Origin: Galdieria yellowstonensis
Lineage: Eukaryota > Rhodophyta > Bangiophyceae > Galdieriales > Galdieriaceae
Assembly: GCA_026122205.1 (NCBI GenBank)
Contig: JANCYU010000022.1
Coordinates: 277,493 to 341,492, forward strand
Direction: 5' to 3'
Length of the DNA: 64,000 nucleotides
A program made the position numbers and the translations under genes. The notes under the pieces are model-generated. The model saw nothing but the letters and a program-made list of their open reading frames with translations. It searched no databases and was not told the origin of the DNA. Below are positions 13,193-24,881 of the stretch, in pieces; the first letter of the stretch is position 1; each line of letters begins with the position of its first letter.

Positions 13193-13901
13193 AATGCCTT
13201 TGCGGAGCAATTTGTTGAAAGAGCATCCTTTCACTATTTTCATGTATTCCTTGCACTTTGTTACGATAGCTAGAAATTCATCTCAGTATTTGCTGCTACA
13301 AAAAGTACTTCCTCAAGTCTTACTAATTCACAAAGTAGCCTCCTCGAAATATTCTTCCAGTTCCCTACAATGCAGCTTCAAAGTTTGCCTTTGCTTATGA
13401 GTTGTTCTTTACAATTCAACCTGAATTTTAGTCTTGTCGTGAATTCACGGTTTCTACTGTATGTCGGAACTCTCCTCACTAGTTGTTTTGCTGTGTATGT
13501 TTGGAAAATAAATCGTGTCTCCATTCTGCCCAACGCTGACTTTTCTAGCAGTTATACTTTAGCTCTTTTATTGTTATTTATTCATTCACATACAGAATTT
13601 GTCCCTGTTTCATGCAATATCTGAGAATCTTCCTTCAGTAGTATACGAATTTCATCATCTTGCAAGATACATTTTTTTAAACAAGTTGCTTCCTTAAACA
13701 CTTTGGCAAATGGATATATCTTTTGTTCTTTTTTGTTCCTTTTGCCTTGTATCTTGTAGTGCTGGAAAAGGAATGAAGCACTCGATGTTTTCAAGTGCGC
13801 CCACTATTTCATCAGAAGACTGAACAAAGATTTGGATAAAAACAAATTCTTGTCCGTAGCGCTGAAAAATTCCACAGCCGACTCGCCTGAAGGAGGAGAA
13901 G
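13193..13901. other. Gap between NDUFA2 and the OPA transporter, with unresolved small ORFs
   Basis: No gene is firmly supported. A possible tiny minus-strand gene has exon 13524-13421, a 56-nt intron with a weak GTTGAA donor and a TTGTAG acceptor, and exon 13364-13328. It would encode 46 residues starting METRFIFQTY and ending ELEEYFEEATL, with phases that agree. Downstream, 13582-13794 on the minus strand is open with a charged, protein-like composition (AKVFKEATCLKKC) but no ATG. Forward ORFs at 13194 and 13370 are hydrophobic and of doubtful reality. One or more short multi-exon genes like NDUFA2 could be hidden here. Confidence 0.25.
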
Positions 13902-15566
13902 ATGTTGTGGATGGCGTTCAGTGGTGGCTCGTGTTTGACGATTAAAAACAAGCTTGAGTTTTGTCAAAAGAGCTCCAAGTGCAAAAACATCTATATTCTA
14001 TTTCCTCAAGGTCCGAGAATCCTCAACGATCCGAAACAGCTCAGACTTGGAACAAGGAAGCTCAGTCGTCGGAAAGCTCTCTCCAATGTTTTCCATCTAT
14101 GTTTGAATGCAGAAAGTGATTCGACCTGTTCAGAGAAACCTTGGAATAATTCAGCGGTTGAGTTGCATCAAGAGGGAAAGTCCTCAGGTTCTGCTGATGC
14201 AACGTATCCATCGAACCAAACTACGGCTTCATCAGACAAATTGAACGTTATTTGGAGATGGCGAGTATTCCTGGGTATATTTATTTCCTATATGTCCTAC
14301 ACTGTCTGCAGATCAACTTTTACGTTTGTTGCGCCACTCTTACTTCAGTCAGGAGCTCTGCAGTTGGAGCACGTCGGACTTGTCACCTCTTCCTTTCCCC
14401 TCTTCTACGGCATTTCTAAACTTTTAGGTGGTTTGGTTGTGGATAATTTTTCCCCTAGAAGAATTCTTGGATCGGGTCTCGCTCTTGCTGGGCTAACGAA
14501 CGTCGGATTGGGACTCTCTGATGGTTATCGTTGGTATGCTTCTTGGTGGGCTGCAAATGGGATGGCACAGGGTTGTGGAGCTGGAGCCTGTGCCAGGATC
14601 CTTACTGCATGGTTTCGAAGCTCTGAACGAGGTTTCTGGTGGGCGCTTTGGTCTTGCTCTGCTAATGTTGGTGGCGTTTTGGCGCCTCTTGTTTCAGGAT
14701 CACTCGCACGTAAAACAACCTGGAGAATAGGAATGATCGCCCCAGGAATGTTCTCACTGATTATCGGTTTCATCTTTTCATGGCTTATCCGTGACACACC
14801 TAAGGAGGCAGGAGTGTCTCTGAAAACGGAATTCAGCTCCAAACGAACCGAAGGTACTGCAAGTAGAACGAGTTTGAATTCTTCGTTTGGTTATATGGAA
14901 ACATTTATCAAGGGAGTCTTGAAAAATAGAACGTTATGGCTTTTGGCATTATCCTACTTTTTTGTATATTTTGTGAAAACCAGCATTCGATCCTTTTTCC
15001 ATATTTATTTGATGCAACAGAAAGGATGCCACGCCACAGATGCAGCATATAGAGTAAGCGGCATGGATATCGGTGGTTTGGCCGGAACCTTTATTAGTGG
15101 TATTCTATCGGATCGCCTGGAAGGTCGTCGTGTGCCTGTAGTTATTTTGTTTCTGACAGGTCTTGTGTTTACCCTTCTTTTAGTATCATTACTTTCAACA
15201 ATGGCAGTGAACCATGTTTGGTTGGATTTTCTTTCTGTTGTTTTATTTGGATTTTTTCTTAGTGGTCCAACGTGTCTTATTGGACTTATTGGTGCTGAGC
15301 AAAGTGACCGACGTACAGTTGCCACAGCTACAGGACTTTTGGGTTACATAAGCTATTTAGGTGCTGCAGTGGCGGGTTTACCAGTGACTTTAGCAATTCG
15401 AAGGTTTGGTTGGGTCTCATATTTTTCAACGATGATAATTTCTTCTTTCTTATCGGTGGCTTTTTTACTGCCGTTATCCAAAACAAGTCCAAAGAATACC
15501 CGAGCTTGTGATGGAGATCGAAAAGAAGATGAGAGTTTCTATGAAGTGGATGGAAGCGTCAGTTGA
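13902..15566 (+). CDS. Organophosphate:phosphate antiporter-like MFS transporter (GlpT/UhpT type)
   Basis: Single exon, 554 codons plus stop. The first 125 residues are hydrophilic and rich in Ser, Lys and Arg, and about twelve membrane segments start at WRWRVFLGIFISYMSYTV. The segment SYTVCRSTFTFVAPLLL and the internal YFFVYFVKTSIRSFFHIYL resemble the matching regions of the OPA family (glycerol-3-phosphate and hexose-6-phosphate antiporters), in which a conserved Arg binds the phosphate group. The MFS loop signature DRLEGRRVPV is present between helices 8 and 9. The long polar N-terminus could be a transit peptide to plastid or another organelle, or merely a cytosolic tail; this is inference. 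No other in-frame ATG precedes the first helix, which fixes the start at 13902. The substrate is unproven. Confidence 0.82.
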   Translation: MLWMAFSGGSCLTIKNKLEFCQKSSKCKNIYILFPQGPRILNDPKQLRLGTRKLSRRKALSNVFHLCLNAESDSTCSEKPWNNSAVELHQEGKSSGSADATYPSNQTTASSDKLNVIWRWRVFLGIFISYMSYTVCRSTFTFVAPLLLQSGALQLEHVGLVTSSFPLFYGISKLLGGLVVDNFSPRRILGSGLALAGLTNVGLGLSDGYRWYASWWAANGMAQGCGAGACARILTAWFRSSERGFWWALWSCSANVGGVLAPLVSGSLARKTTWRIGMIAPGMFSLIIGFIFSWLIRDTPKEAGVSLKTEFSSKRTEGTASRTSLNSSFGYMETFIKGVLKNRTLWLLALSYFFVYFVKTSIRSFFHIYLMQQKGCHATDAAYRVSGMDIGGLAGTFISGILSDRLEGRRVPVVILFLTGLVFTLLLVSLLSTMAVNHVWLDFLSVVLFGFFLSGPTCLIGLIGAEQSDRRTVATATGLLGYISYLGAAVAGLPVTLAIRRFGWVSYFSTMIISSFLSVAFLLPLSKTSPKNTRACDGDRKEDESFYEVDGSVS

Positions 15567-16197
15567 TATTTGCTGAGATTTGTTGTATGTATGATGGACA
15601 AATGTTGGTCTCTTGTATGCGAGTTCATTTCATTGTGTGATAGAAGTGCAAGGCGAATCGTATAACTGACAATCTTTTTTGAGAGGTTTTGAAGTCGGCA
15701 TCTCTGATATAGTTTTCCTGACTCATCGTGGTTTGATATTGAACTGGAATTGTATTTGGGGAGAACATTATATTCACTCCTATACTAGTTTCATGTTGTT
15801 TATTGTCGAGATAAAGCCATTACTTTTTTGTTCAAATTTTTGGCAACGACGAAGGCAACTTGTGCCTGTTGAAGAAGCGGCCAGTTCGAAGCGAATGGCT
15901 TTCAGTCACTCTTATTCGATCCATTCGACAGAGTACTCATTGTACCAGAACACAAATCTATCCGTTCCTGCCAGGAAACCATTTTAGTCTTCCGCATTGG
16001 ATGCTGTAACAGTATACTTTGATGCATTAATGAAACTTAGCAACTCACCCGCTGCACTTTTGAAACCAAACGATAAGGCCAGGTACTGAAGTTTTCTTCG
16101 ATAAAGCTGTGGAATGAAATGTCCAGGGATGTTGCAAATATGCTCCTGCTGGGGTGTTTTAATGACGTCGTGGAGATAAGGGCTTTAGCAACTTAGT
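15567..16197. other. Gap between the OPA transporter and the SRAP gene; possible short minus-strand exon
   Basis: The forward strand shows nothing convincing. On the minus strand a frame is open from about 16186 down to a TAA at 15984-15986. It has protein-like content (IPGHFIPQLYRRKLQYLALS, then SAAGELLSFINASKYTVT) but no ATG. A TACTAAG branch-point-like sequence and a CTAAAG acceptor sit at its upstream edge (about 16186-16200). It may be the last exon of a small gene whose first exon would be antisense to the SRAP start, or chance. I do not recognise the peptide. Confidence 0.25.
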
Positions 16198-17049
16198 ATG
16201 TGCGGCCGCTTCGTATTTGCATTCAGTAAGGATGAACTGGAGAACTTGAGCAGAACAAACGTATGGATAAATGAAGAAAAGTTTCATACCTCCTATAATG
16301 TGGCTCCTAGTGCTTGGGTTCCTGTGGTTCGTACTTGTGCTTACGAGCAACGTCAGAAGGATGAAAACGAAAAATTAAAGGTTAAAGAGGAATCTGAAGA
16401 ACAAGAGGTTGAGTCCACTAATAGTTTGTTCGACATGCGACGCGTTTTGCACGTAATGAAGTGGGGTTTGGAGCCTTTTTGGAGTAGAAAGAAGTCGAAC
16501 GAAGTCAAGCATTGCATCAACGCGCGAAGCGAAACATTGCTGGAAAAAAATATGTTCAAAGTGCCTTTGAAAGCTGGTGGAAGAGGGGTTCTAATTGCAA
16601 ATGGCTTCTATGAATGGCAAAAACTTCCAGGTGAGAAAGGAAAGGTTCCTTATTTTATTTCAGACGAGGCAGGCCCGTTATATCTGGCGGTGGTATATGA
16701 CCTTTTCGAAGATGAATCTCATAAAGAAGGTCAGTTCACGATTGTAACAGTGGATGCGAACCCTTCGTTGGCTTGGTTGCACGACAGGATGCCCGCCATA
16801 TTAAAGCCCCAGCAATTGGAGGAGTGGTTGAATACTAAGAAATTTTCGGCAGAAGAGGCAGTTGCTATATTGAAGCCGTTTGAAGGAAAACTCAAAACGC
16901 AAATGGCTTCTCCTCTGGTCAATAGCGTAAAGAATGACGGAGAAGAGTTGATTTCCTTTAAAAGAACTCGAGAGGATTCCAAACATTACAGCATCGATAG
17001 CTTTTTTTCTTTGAACTCCAGAAACAAGTTTCCCAAAAGTACCAAGTGA
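16198..17049 (+). CDS. HMCES: SRAP-domain abasic-site DNA crosslinking protein (HMCES/YedK)
   Basis: Single exon, 283 codons plus stop. The protein starts MCGRF, so after Met removal Cys2 becomes the N-terminal residue that forms the thiazolidine crosslink with an abasic site in single-stranded DNA. The other family residues are visible: the Asn of CINARSET (about residue 104), the Glu of NGFYEWQK (about 140), and the His of WLHDRMPAIL (about 195). The domain fills residues 1-235. The short C-terminal tail ends with a Ser/Phe-rich stretch around DSFFSLNSR, where a PIP-box-like Q-x-x-hydrophobic-FF element might be expected; the match is partial. An Lys/Glu-rich insert lies at about residues 58-75. 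It protects replication forks from abasic sites. Its stop codon is 121 bp from that of the convergent G6PDH gene. Confidence 0.92.
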   Translation: MCGRFVFAFSKDELENLSRTNVWINEEKFHTSYNVAPSAWVPVVRTCAYEQRQKDENEKLKVKEESEEQEVESTNSLFDMRRVLHVMKWGLEPFWSRKKSNEVKHCINARSETLLEKNMFKVPLKAGGRGVLIANGFYEWQKLPGEKGKVPYFISDEAGPLYLAVVYDLFEDESHKEGQFTIVTVDANPSLAWLHDRMPAILKPQQLEEWLNTKKFSAEEAVAILKPFEGKLKTQMASPLVNSVKNDGEELISFKRTREDSKHYSIDSFFSLNSRNKFPKSTK

Positions 17050-17170
17050 GAAGCAGATGGACATATTGTCCGTGGAGACTTCGATATCACTCTTCTAGTG
17101 GAAGCAACTATAATTCATCAAAGAAATGAAAAAAGTGTTTAATGAATACGAACTATGCTACACAAAGCAA

Positions 17171-18827
17171 TCACAGATTGTTGCGAAACTCACTAGAATG
17201 AAAATCTTTAAGGGCTGGTTCGGCTTCAATGCAATTGCCACATTCAGCTTCATGTTTCCAGAGAAGACTTTCCACTTGTGACGGTATACTGTCACCAAAT
17301 TTATATATTAGGGGAGGGTGCGATTTTTCTGACTCCAACTCCTTCAAGACTGGAGTGAAGAGCTTCCACGAGGCTTCAAGTTGTTCATCATATATAAACA
17401 AGGACTTCTCTCCATGTATAGCATCAAGAATAAGTCTCTCATAGGCATCTGCAATATCCTTGCTTTCATGTTCAAATTTTTCTTTGTATGTCAAGTCCAG
17501 ACAGGTTTCCCGCAACTCAGTTGATAAGCCAGGAACTTTTGAAAGTACATGTAAGCTTATACTTTCATTCGGTTGAATACGTATTACAATCTGATTCCCC
17601 ATACTGTTTCCTTTCTGCAGAAACGCTTCCGTCAATCCCTTTCTGAACAATATTCTTATTTCTGCCAAACGTTCATTTAAACCTTTACCCGCAACCATAA
17701 GCACAGGAACATCTTTCCACCGATTATTATCAATATGAAGAACACAAGCTGCAAAAGTCGGGGTTGTTGAGTCTTCAGGAACTCCTTCTTCAGACCTGTA
17801 ACCTTCATACTGACCAGTAACGAAATCCTGCGCCTTCAACTGTCGAATCGATTTAATGAGTTTCGTCTTTTCAGCACTAATATCATCCGCCTTAAAACTG
17901 TTGGGTCGTTCCATAGTTAGATATGCTAAGACTTGTAACAAATGATTTTGCATGATATCTCGAATTATTCCAAAACTGTCAAAGTACCCAGAACGACCCT
18001 CAGTTCCAAAATCTTCCTTAAAAACTATGTCTATACGACGGATATGCTCTCTATTCCAAAGTGCCTCGAAAACATAATTACCAAAACGTAATGTGGTAAT
18101 GTTTTGTACAACTTCCTTCCCAACGTAATGATCTATTCGATAAACCTGGTCTTCATCAAAGTATTTGGAAATTGTCTCTCGAAGTTCCTCGTATGACTCG
18201 CTGTCTCTACCGAAAGGCTTCTCAATTATAACTCTGGTCCATCCATTTTCCGAAGTAGCCTGCAAGCGTATATTTTTCAAAGCGAAAGCAAATACCTGAA
18301 GAAAATAAACATGAAAAGTAGCCATAAAAGTGCAAAGGTAAACATACACTTGGAGGAACGGCCAGATAGAACATTCTTGATGCGTCTTCTTCTTCTTCCA
18401 GTTCACAGCAAAACTCGTGGAGCTTTTTAAAGTCCTCCTCGGAGTCATAATGTCCACTAACATAGTGCACACGTTGGAGAAACTGTTGCATTTTCCGATC
18501 ACACTCGTCCTTATCGACCACACCTGCTCGACAAGAAAGATTCTCCATAGCCGCTTCTCTAAAGGTCTCGTCAGAAAGTCTTTTCCTTCCAAAACCAACG
18601 ATGTGGAACTTAAACGGCAGGACATTGTGATAATACAACGAAAACAGAGCTGGCAAGGTCTTCTTCCGCGAGAGGTCTCCAGAAGCTCCAATGACGCAAA
18701 AGGTGACTTCTTGCTCAAGCTCCGTCTGACTCGCCAGGTAGTCGTTATCCATGACAGTCAAGTTTGGATTGGAGCCGAGTTTATTTATGCTTTTCTTTAG
18801 AAGCTTATTTGAAGTCTCCAACGACAT
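17171..18827 (-). CDS. G6PD: Glucose-6-phosphate 1-dehydrogenase
   Basis: Two exons, 18827-18348 and 18295-17171, are separated by a 52-nt GTATGT...CAG intron. The frame is 534 codons plus stop, close to the usual length of about 515. The enzyme oxidises glucose 6-phosphate to 6-phosphogluconolactone with NADP+, the entry step of the oxidative pentose phosphate pathway. The dinucleotide fold motif FCVIGASGDLSRKK starts near residue 43, IIEKPFGRD follows, and the catalytic signature RIDHYVGKE lies near residue 220. There is a short N-terminal extension of about 35 residues before the Rossmann fold; it does not look like a clear plastid transit peptide, so the enzyme is probably cytosolic. The start ATG is 77 bp from the stop of MCM2. 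Confidence 0.95.
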
Positions 18828-18904
18828 GCTTTAGTGCTTCTACACTTTCGTTTATTCAAGAAGAAGAAACACCTGCGATTCCCAAATGAGAACAGCCAAC
18901 TTTT

Positions 18905-21759
18905 CTACAATCTCTTGCAAATGCGTCTTCGGTCTAAATCCATAGAAAATCCGTTCTCGGAAAACAGCGAGCTTTGATAGAAATACTTGCAGGATTGGAC
19001 ACCCAACTCACTTGCACGACTTTCAAAATCACGTACATCAATCTCCATGTAGCCAGATGGTTCTTCCCAGTCTGACTTCCTTTCAAAAGACAAGGCATAT
19101 TCATGAAAAATGGTGCCGAGTAAGTGAAGCAAAAGTTCGTTTTTGTCTTTTCGAAAGCTAAGATACCGGCTAAATGTTCTTCTCAGGCTCCGCATCACAG
19201 AATATTTTTGCGCTGAGAAAAATGACTCCAAGATGACTCCAATAGCTCTATTCAAGTCTTCGTCTTTCACATATTCACGAAGATGCAGACGTGCATGTGC
19301 CTCTGCTAACCGAATAATGGATTCAAGGTGTCGAACTGCTATTGGCATACCACCACTGCCCATTGATTCCTTTCGAAGGTCGATGTATAACCGTTCAAGT
19401 TTGTTCTGGTCAATATTATTTAGCTTCGGGTTGACATATTTTCGAGCGTATAATATGTATTTCTTAAGAGTTTCTTGAGGTATTGACTGAATACCTTCAG
19501 AACTAAAAAGACGATCAAATTGCATTATCCAAGGAACTCAGGATAGTCCTTACTTTGCAGAGATGTTCGTTTCGTTCTTTGCAATGCTTGTCTTCTTGTA
19601 TTTATCTCCTGGATGTGAAGCATAATGCGAATTGACGACAAACTTCGCAAGGACTTCATCCTGCACAGGATCACAGACATCCTTAACAACGCAAAGAATA
19701 TCAAAGCGTGATAGTATGGGTTCGCTCAGATCAACATTTTCATAAAATGATATCGACTGGTCGTAGCGTCCCTTTAAAGGATTTGCAGCTGCTATTACAG
19801 AACAACGAGCCTGAAGCGTCGTGACAATGCCGGCCTTTGATATCGAGATGCTTTGTTGCTCCATTGCCTAAAAATAGGTAAGCTTGCTTATATACAAACA
19901 TTTTGAATGCATACTTCATGGATGGACGTGCGGTCTTGGTCATTCATTTTATCAAATTCGTCAATCAAGCATACTCCTCTGTCTGCCAATACAAGAGCAC
20001 CTCCCTCTAACGTCCATTCTCTCGTCACAGGATCCTTATGAACTGCAGCAGTTAAGCCCACAGCGGAGGCACCTTTTCCAGTAGTATAAACAGCGCGATG
20101 TGCTGTCTTTTCGACATACTTCAAAAATTGCGACTTGGCAGTACCTGGATCACCAAGTAAAAGGACATTGATGTCTCCACGAATTCGATGTCGTTGGCCA
20201 ACTTCTTTGGGCTGACCACCAAACAAGGCTAACGCTAATGCGAGTTTAATGTTTTCGTGGCCAAAAATAGATGGGGCAATCGATGCTACGATACGATCAC
20301 TAATCAAGGGATCCTCCGCCAATCTGTGAATTTCTGAGATGTCATCATCTGTGAGTTCGATTTCGGAACGAAAGTTTTCAGTCTTTCGGACATAATTAGC
20401 TTCAATAACGGTAGCAAAAACGGGAAAGCCGTTTTTTACATTGAGCGATGCATTCAAGCTGTGCTTATAGACGCCTGTTACTTCAACTTCGTCTCCTGGC
20501 CTTGCAGCGTCGATTAAGTCTCCAAGTAAAATCACCTCTTTGTATCGTGGCAAACGGCCTGCAGGTACGGTACCTGGACTTTCCTATAAAGAATTCTTAC
20601 TGAATGAAATAGGAATAATCAGTTGCAAACTTACTTGCAGGGTCATCTTCTGAAAGTTACCATAATATGTCTGTTCAGAATTAACTGTAAAAGGCCCCTT
20701 AGACTCACACCTCGGACAGTGAGATACCATTTTTTCAGGATATTTGTTCGATGATGAAAACATTGGAGTTACTACGCATCCACATTTCGAACAATCCAAT
20801 TTTATCAATTTTAGCTGGGGAAACACTCCTGTCCTACGAGTGACGACACCTGATACCTTTATCAAACAGTTCAGATGAAGTTGACGAATGTCTCTCAAGC
20901 TATCACATATTGGCATGTCCGATATCCTCACAAATATTTCAGGCTGAATAAAACGATACTGAGGGAAAATCTTAAAGGTAAGTTCCGTTGCCACCTCGTT
21001 GAACAAGGCTAAAATTTCGGTAGGAGATTCTGCAAGCCAAACAGCCAACATTGGATCATTGCTATAAAAGTGTCGATAGCTTACTACCAGACTCTGACCA
21101 TTTTGGGCACACATAGAGCGAAGTTTTTGTAGATAATGTTGAGCTCCAGTGTTTTCGTCAACACAGCCCTTCAAAAGATGAAGGAATCTTTTCTTGATGG
21201 CTCTGCGAGGCTTATCCATTTTGAGCCAATCTTGCAAAGATCCCATTTCTTCTTCGAATGTAAATGTTTCCATGTCATTATCTGTGTCGTCTTCATTAAA
21301 TATCTCTTCGCGCACCAACTTTTCGTTTTCGCTCATATTTTTGATGCCTTCTGGTATCTCTGAGGAACTTACAGAATCTCCTTCAAAATGTTCTTGGTGC
21401 TTGGAATACTTATCAAATATACTTTGAAAGCGTTCCAAGTTATCTAACCGTTTGGCACCTCCCAAACCATCTCCTGCTAAGTTTGATCTTCCCTCTCTTT
21501 CTTCCATCTCTCTCTCTGCTTTTCTTCGAGTGCTAATGTCTAGTGTTGCCTCAGCTGCTTCCTCTTCAGCTTCTGGGTCTACTTCATAATAATCCCAATC
21601 CTCCAGTGACTTATAGTCATCCATCATGTTTTCTCCGAATAGGTCCTCCCCTTCGGTTTCGCTAGAGTAGGAACGGTCCGAGTCGTTGACATCTTGAGCA
21701 CTTCCGAAGCCTTCTTCGAGTCCCTCGCTGTTTTCTGGAGAGTTACGCCCTTGAGACAT
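18905..21759 (-). CDS. MCM2: DNA replication licensing factor MCM2 (MCM2-7 helicase subunit)
   Basis: Four exons: 21759-20635, 20583-19915, 19867-19554 and 19502-18905. Introns are 51, 47 and 51 nt, all GTAAG/GTATG...AG, and phases agree. The start is the ATG at 21759 and gives 901 codons, near human MCM2 (904). It is assigned to MCM2, not another paralogue, by the acidic N-terminus with EGEDLFGENMMDDY, the histone-binding-like region of MCM2. The zinc finger (CSKCGC...HCPRC) lies near residues 340-365. Walker A is GDPGTAKSQ, Walker B is CLIDEFDKM, and the arginine finger is LSRFDI. The product is part of the replicative helicase loaded at origins in G1. A perfect E2F palindrome stands 36-47 bp upstream of the ATG. 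Confidence 0.95.
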
Positions 21760-21794
21760 CTCTTGTGCAGTCTGAAGCTTCTCGTTCAAATCAA

Positions 21795-21806
21795 TTTGGC
21801 GCCAAA
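21795..21806. promoter_or_regulatory. E2F/DP binding site upstream of MCM2
   Basis: The 12-bp palindrome TTTGGCGCCAAA matches the textbook E2F/DP consensus on both strands. It lies 36-47 bp before the MCM2 start codon. E2F control of MCM2-7 genes at G1/S is well established in animals, plants and algae with an RB-E2F pathway, so a functional site is likely, although its use in this organism is inference. Confidence 0.75.
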
Positions 21807-22132
21807 TGGACGATGGAAATCATTTTGAAACGTGGAGCGTTGAAAAATTTCCGCCTTGACCATTTGTCTCATATGCAAGGAAAGGTTACTTGGCATTTGA
21901 AAATCAGAACGGTGCTTCAAACCACTTCGAATATCTGGAGAATAAGCAAATCTTTATTTGATTATCACATGCACCTTTTTCTAATGCCGTTTCTTGACAT
22001 CTTTCCTGCCGGTCTATAGGCTAGTTGTTCCACAGATCACAATCTGTAAAAAAGTACAAAGTAAATATGAAAATTCGCTCTAAAGTTGAATACATTTTCA
22101 CAGCCGGAGAGCAGCCATGTTCATTATATTCT
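21807..22132. other. Intergenic DNA between the MCM2 promoter and the WDR20-like gene
   Basis: A weak forward ORF begins with an ATG near 21816 (MEIILKRGALKNFRLDHLSH) and is open to 22019. It could be a first exon of a small gene reading away from MCM2, but no downstream exon or family was found. Otherwise nothing is supported. Confidence 0.2.
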
Positions 22133-24392
22133 CTATTCAGTATCCAACGCAACATGCGGAATTTCCATAGAAACTCTAAAAAACGGTCGCGAAGCTGCAT
22201 CATTCGATGACATCGGTGTCATGGATGACTGTGCCGGTCTCGACCAAAATTTTACAAGCCCTGACGAACTTGCGGTCAAGATTCCCCCTTTAAAGAATAC
22301 AATATCTGTTAGCGGTTCCGAATGAGCAACATGAACGAGCAGAGGATCGACAAAAGGTATTTTCGCTCTTGGCCTCGCGGGAATGACAGCCAAAGGTTCC
22401 GAGACGTTACTCGTGACTGAGTTTTTAGTAAAGGTACTTCCAGTTCGAGCACGAGGTGAACGACCAGAGTTCGAAAGAAGAGGTGAGTTTGAACGAGAAA
22501 GTCCCAATTGTCCTTGCTGCAAACGGAGCGGTAAAGGCGCCCTCAGAAAGTTTCGTGCTTGCTTTTGTCCATCTATCTCCAAATCTGCAAATCTCCCTCG
22601 GAGTGTCGCAGAATCTTCTTGAAACGAAAAATCTCCGTTCGAAGTTTCTACCAAATTTTCCCGTGAACTCCTCTGGGTTTTCACATGAATAGGTTCCAAT
22701 CCTGGGTAGTCCCATAAGATCAACTTTGTATCCTGACCTGCTGATCCCAGCCTGTAATGTCCTTCCTTACAAAGCCAATCATCGAACGCTACAGCTGAAA
22801 CAAACGAAGAATGTGCTTGCATTCTGCAGATGAGTTGACGAGTAACTGGTTCCCATAAAGACACTAGATCATCCTCTCCACCCGTTGCCACATACTGACC
22901 GTCTGGACTCCAAGCTACACAAAGCAGGGCTCCAAAATAAGACTGAAAGGAATAAAGAATTTGTTCCCTGCCAAAGTCGCAAATTCGAAGGAAGCCATCC
23001 TTAAAAGTTAACGCCAGTTGCGAGCCGTCAGGAGAAAATACCATATCTGTCACAGGGCTACCATTGAAATACCACTGGGATATAGGATGAAATCTTCTAC
23101 GCCGTGAAGGTCTCGTGACTGTCAAAGTATGAAGGCTTCTCGAAGAAGCAGACAAAGAGGTAGAAGTAGTTGCTTTTGGACTTTTGCTATGCTCCTGCCT
23201 TGGTGTGTTTGAACGGTGAAGCGACGGAGAAGACGAACCTGGTAGATTACTCAGGCTAGTTTCCATGGACATATTAGAATTGCCCTCTTGAGCTGAACTA
23301 CCGCTACTGTTGTTTGAGGAACTCTTGTCGTCCATGCCATCTCTAAAAATTGTTCACATTCTACTCATAAACAACTTCTATTGCTTACCTAGCTTCCCAT
23401 ACCAAAACACTTCCATCACTATGAGAAGTAACAAGACGTGCAGTACTACCAGGGACCCAAAGAATCGCTGAAACTTGCGAACTGTTGAATTGACCTTCTT
23501 TGTTATGAACCAACGAGGTTGTTTTAGAAGAGAATATGTCAAAGTAGATAAAGATTTCTCCCCGCGAGAAACCAACAGCTACATTAACGCAGTTTCTATC
23601 ATCACAAACTGCACTGTGACAGGTAATATTGTCTCTAAACCTAAAAATCCTGAGTAGTTGTGGGTCGCCATCCGCTAAGCCCGTTCGTACTCGGCTTCCT
23701 GCGTCCACACTTTCGTTGCTGCTGGGCGACGAGACAGCACCATCAGCAGTGAAGTCTCTTAGATTTTTCTCCAATACACTATGCTCCTTTTTCTCGGTGC
23801 TTCGCTTCTCCGCATCTTCATTTAATCTAAAAGCAAACAGAGTGTTTCCAAAGTTGACGAATGCGACACTAGCATCACTCCCAGAAATAATAGAATCGAC
23901 TGAATTTATGCTAGTCTCCATATCTTGGAGAGCCCCTTTGCTAAAGGTGCGACTTGTAGAGCTTCCTATTTTCCGTAGGGAACTCTCCTCAGCCGCTTCC
24001 TTCGATGGGTTTTCGTTTGACGTCAGACTTTCCAGAGGAATCGTGACCACAGATAGTTTTACTTTTCTTAGATACGGAAAGTAGTTAGACCTTGGAGCAT
24101 TCGAAGAGGTTGTACTTTCTCGGTTCCCTGTATCCTTCGAACCAGAACTTGAAGTGCTATGTGGTTTCGCTGAACTATCGAAAGACTGTTTGTTTTCATA
24201 TTTTCCCTCACCTGGGACTTTAAAAAATCTTGCTGGTTCCTTTCTTGGACTTGAAGGGGTAGGTTTTTGTTCAGACGTGTCGTTCATAATCAAAGTTCCG
24301 ACTAAAACTTTCGACAGCACCAAAGCCTGAACATTTTTGGGAGAAGACGGAATTTGGCCTCGTTCCACGAGACATGATTCTCTAGGATGCAT
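22133..24392 (-). CDS. WD40-repeat protein of the WDR20/CreC type (deubiquitinase cofactor-like)
   Basis: Two exons, 24392-23389 and 23342-22133, with a 46-nt intron; 737 codons plus stop. WD40 motifs occur in both exons: SAILWVPGSTARLVTSHSDG with VLVWEA, SPVTDMVFSPDGSQLAL with LRICDFG, and VAWSPDGQYVATGGEDDLVS with LWEP. A final blade (LTDIVFFKGGILTASSSG) follows. Ser-rich disordered stretches split the propeller, one spanning the exon junction and one around residues 590-680. This divided architecture and the order of repeats match WDR20/DMWD and fungal CreC, which bind and activate USP12/46-type deubiquitinases. The assignment is from domain order and motif feel, not alignment. The gene is convergent with nothing close; its start faces the SEC8-like gene across 489 bp. 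Confidence 0.72.
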
Positions 24393-24881
24393 CTATTCAG
24401 CATGTTTGAGTCTTTCGACGTTTTTGGAAAAGAAGCCAAGAGAAGTATGAAACCTTCAAGTAATAGGAACTGCTTCGTTGACTAGAAATATTTTAATTAA
24501 ACTTTTTTATTCATTCCATAGGAGTTTAATAAAAAACAGATTGCTTACGTCTGGCATCAACGCCATGCCTGCAAGAACGAGCAAAGTTTAATGGATCTAT
24601 TAGATACCCAACGTTATCTTATTTCTCCTATTTCAAGACTTTGAGTTAGTGTTTGACTCCACGCCAAACGAATGACTGTATTATCAAATGATAGTGAAAT
24701 TTTTCTAAAGTTTCAAGTATTCTTGAGCAATATTTATTCTGTGAAAATGCTGGCATTCATATAGTATTTTTTCCAGTAAAACCTGAAGTATATCTTCCAC
24801 AAGAGTTTGCCTGCAACTCTTGGAGCAAACAAGGGAATCATCGAGTCCAGGTTGGGCGCAATATTCATTGGAGAGCTTTGC
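24393..24881. other. Divergent intergenic region between the WDR20-like and SEC8-like genes
   Basis: AT-rich around 24480-24540. The minus strand is open from 25130 to 24705 and again from about 24712 to 24606 (KISLSFDNTVIRLAWSQTL). The latter follows a TTTAG acceptor-like site and has protein-like composition, so a minus-strand gene overlapping the 5' end of the SEC8-like gene cannot be excluded. The forward gene model is preferred because its eight exons join in frame throughout. Confidence 0.2.

Noticed and set aside
15679..15987. 102-codon forward ORF after the OPA transporter
   Set aside because: Random composition and no reliable start; the opposite strand has a better, though still weak, exon candidate.
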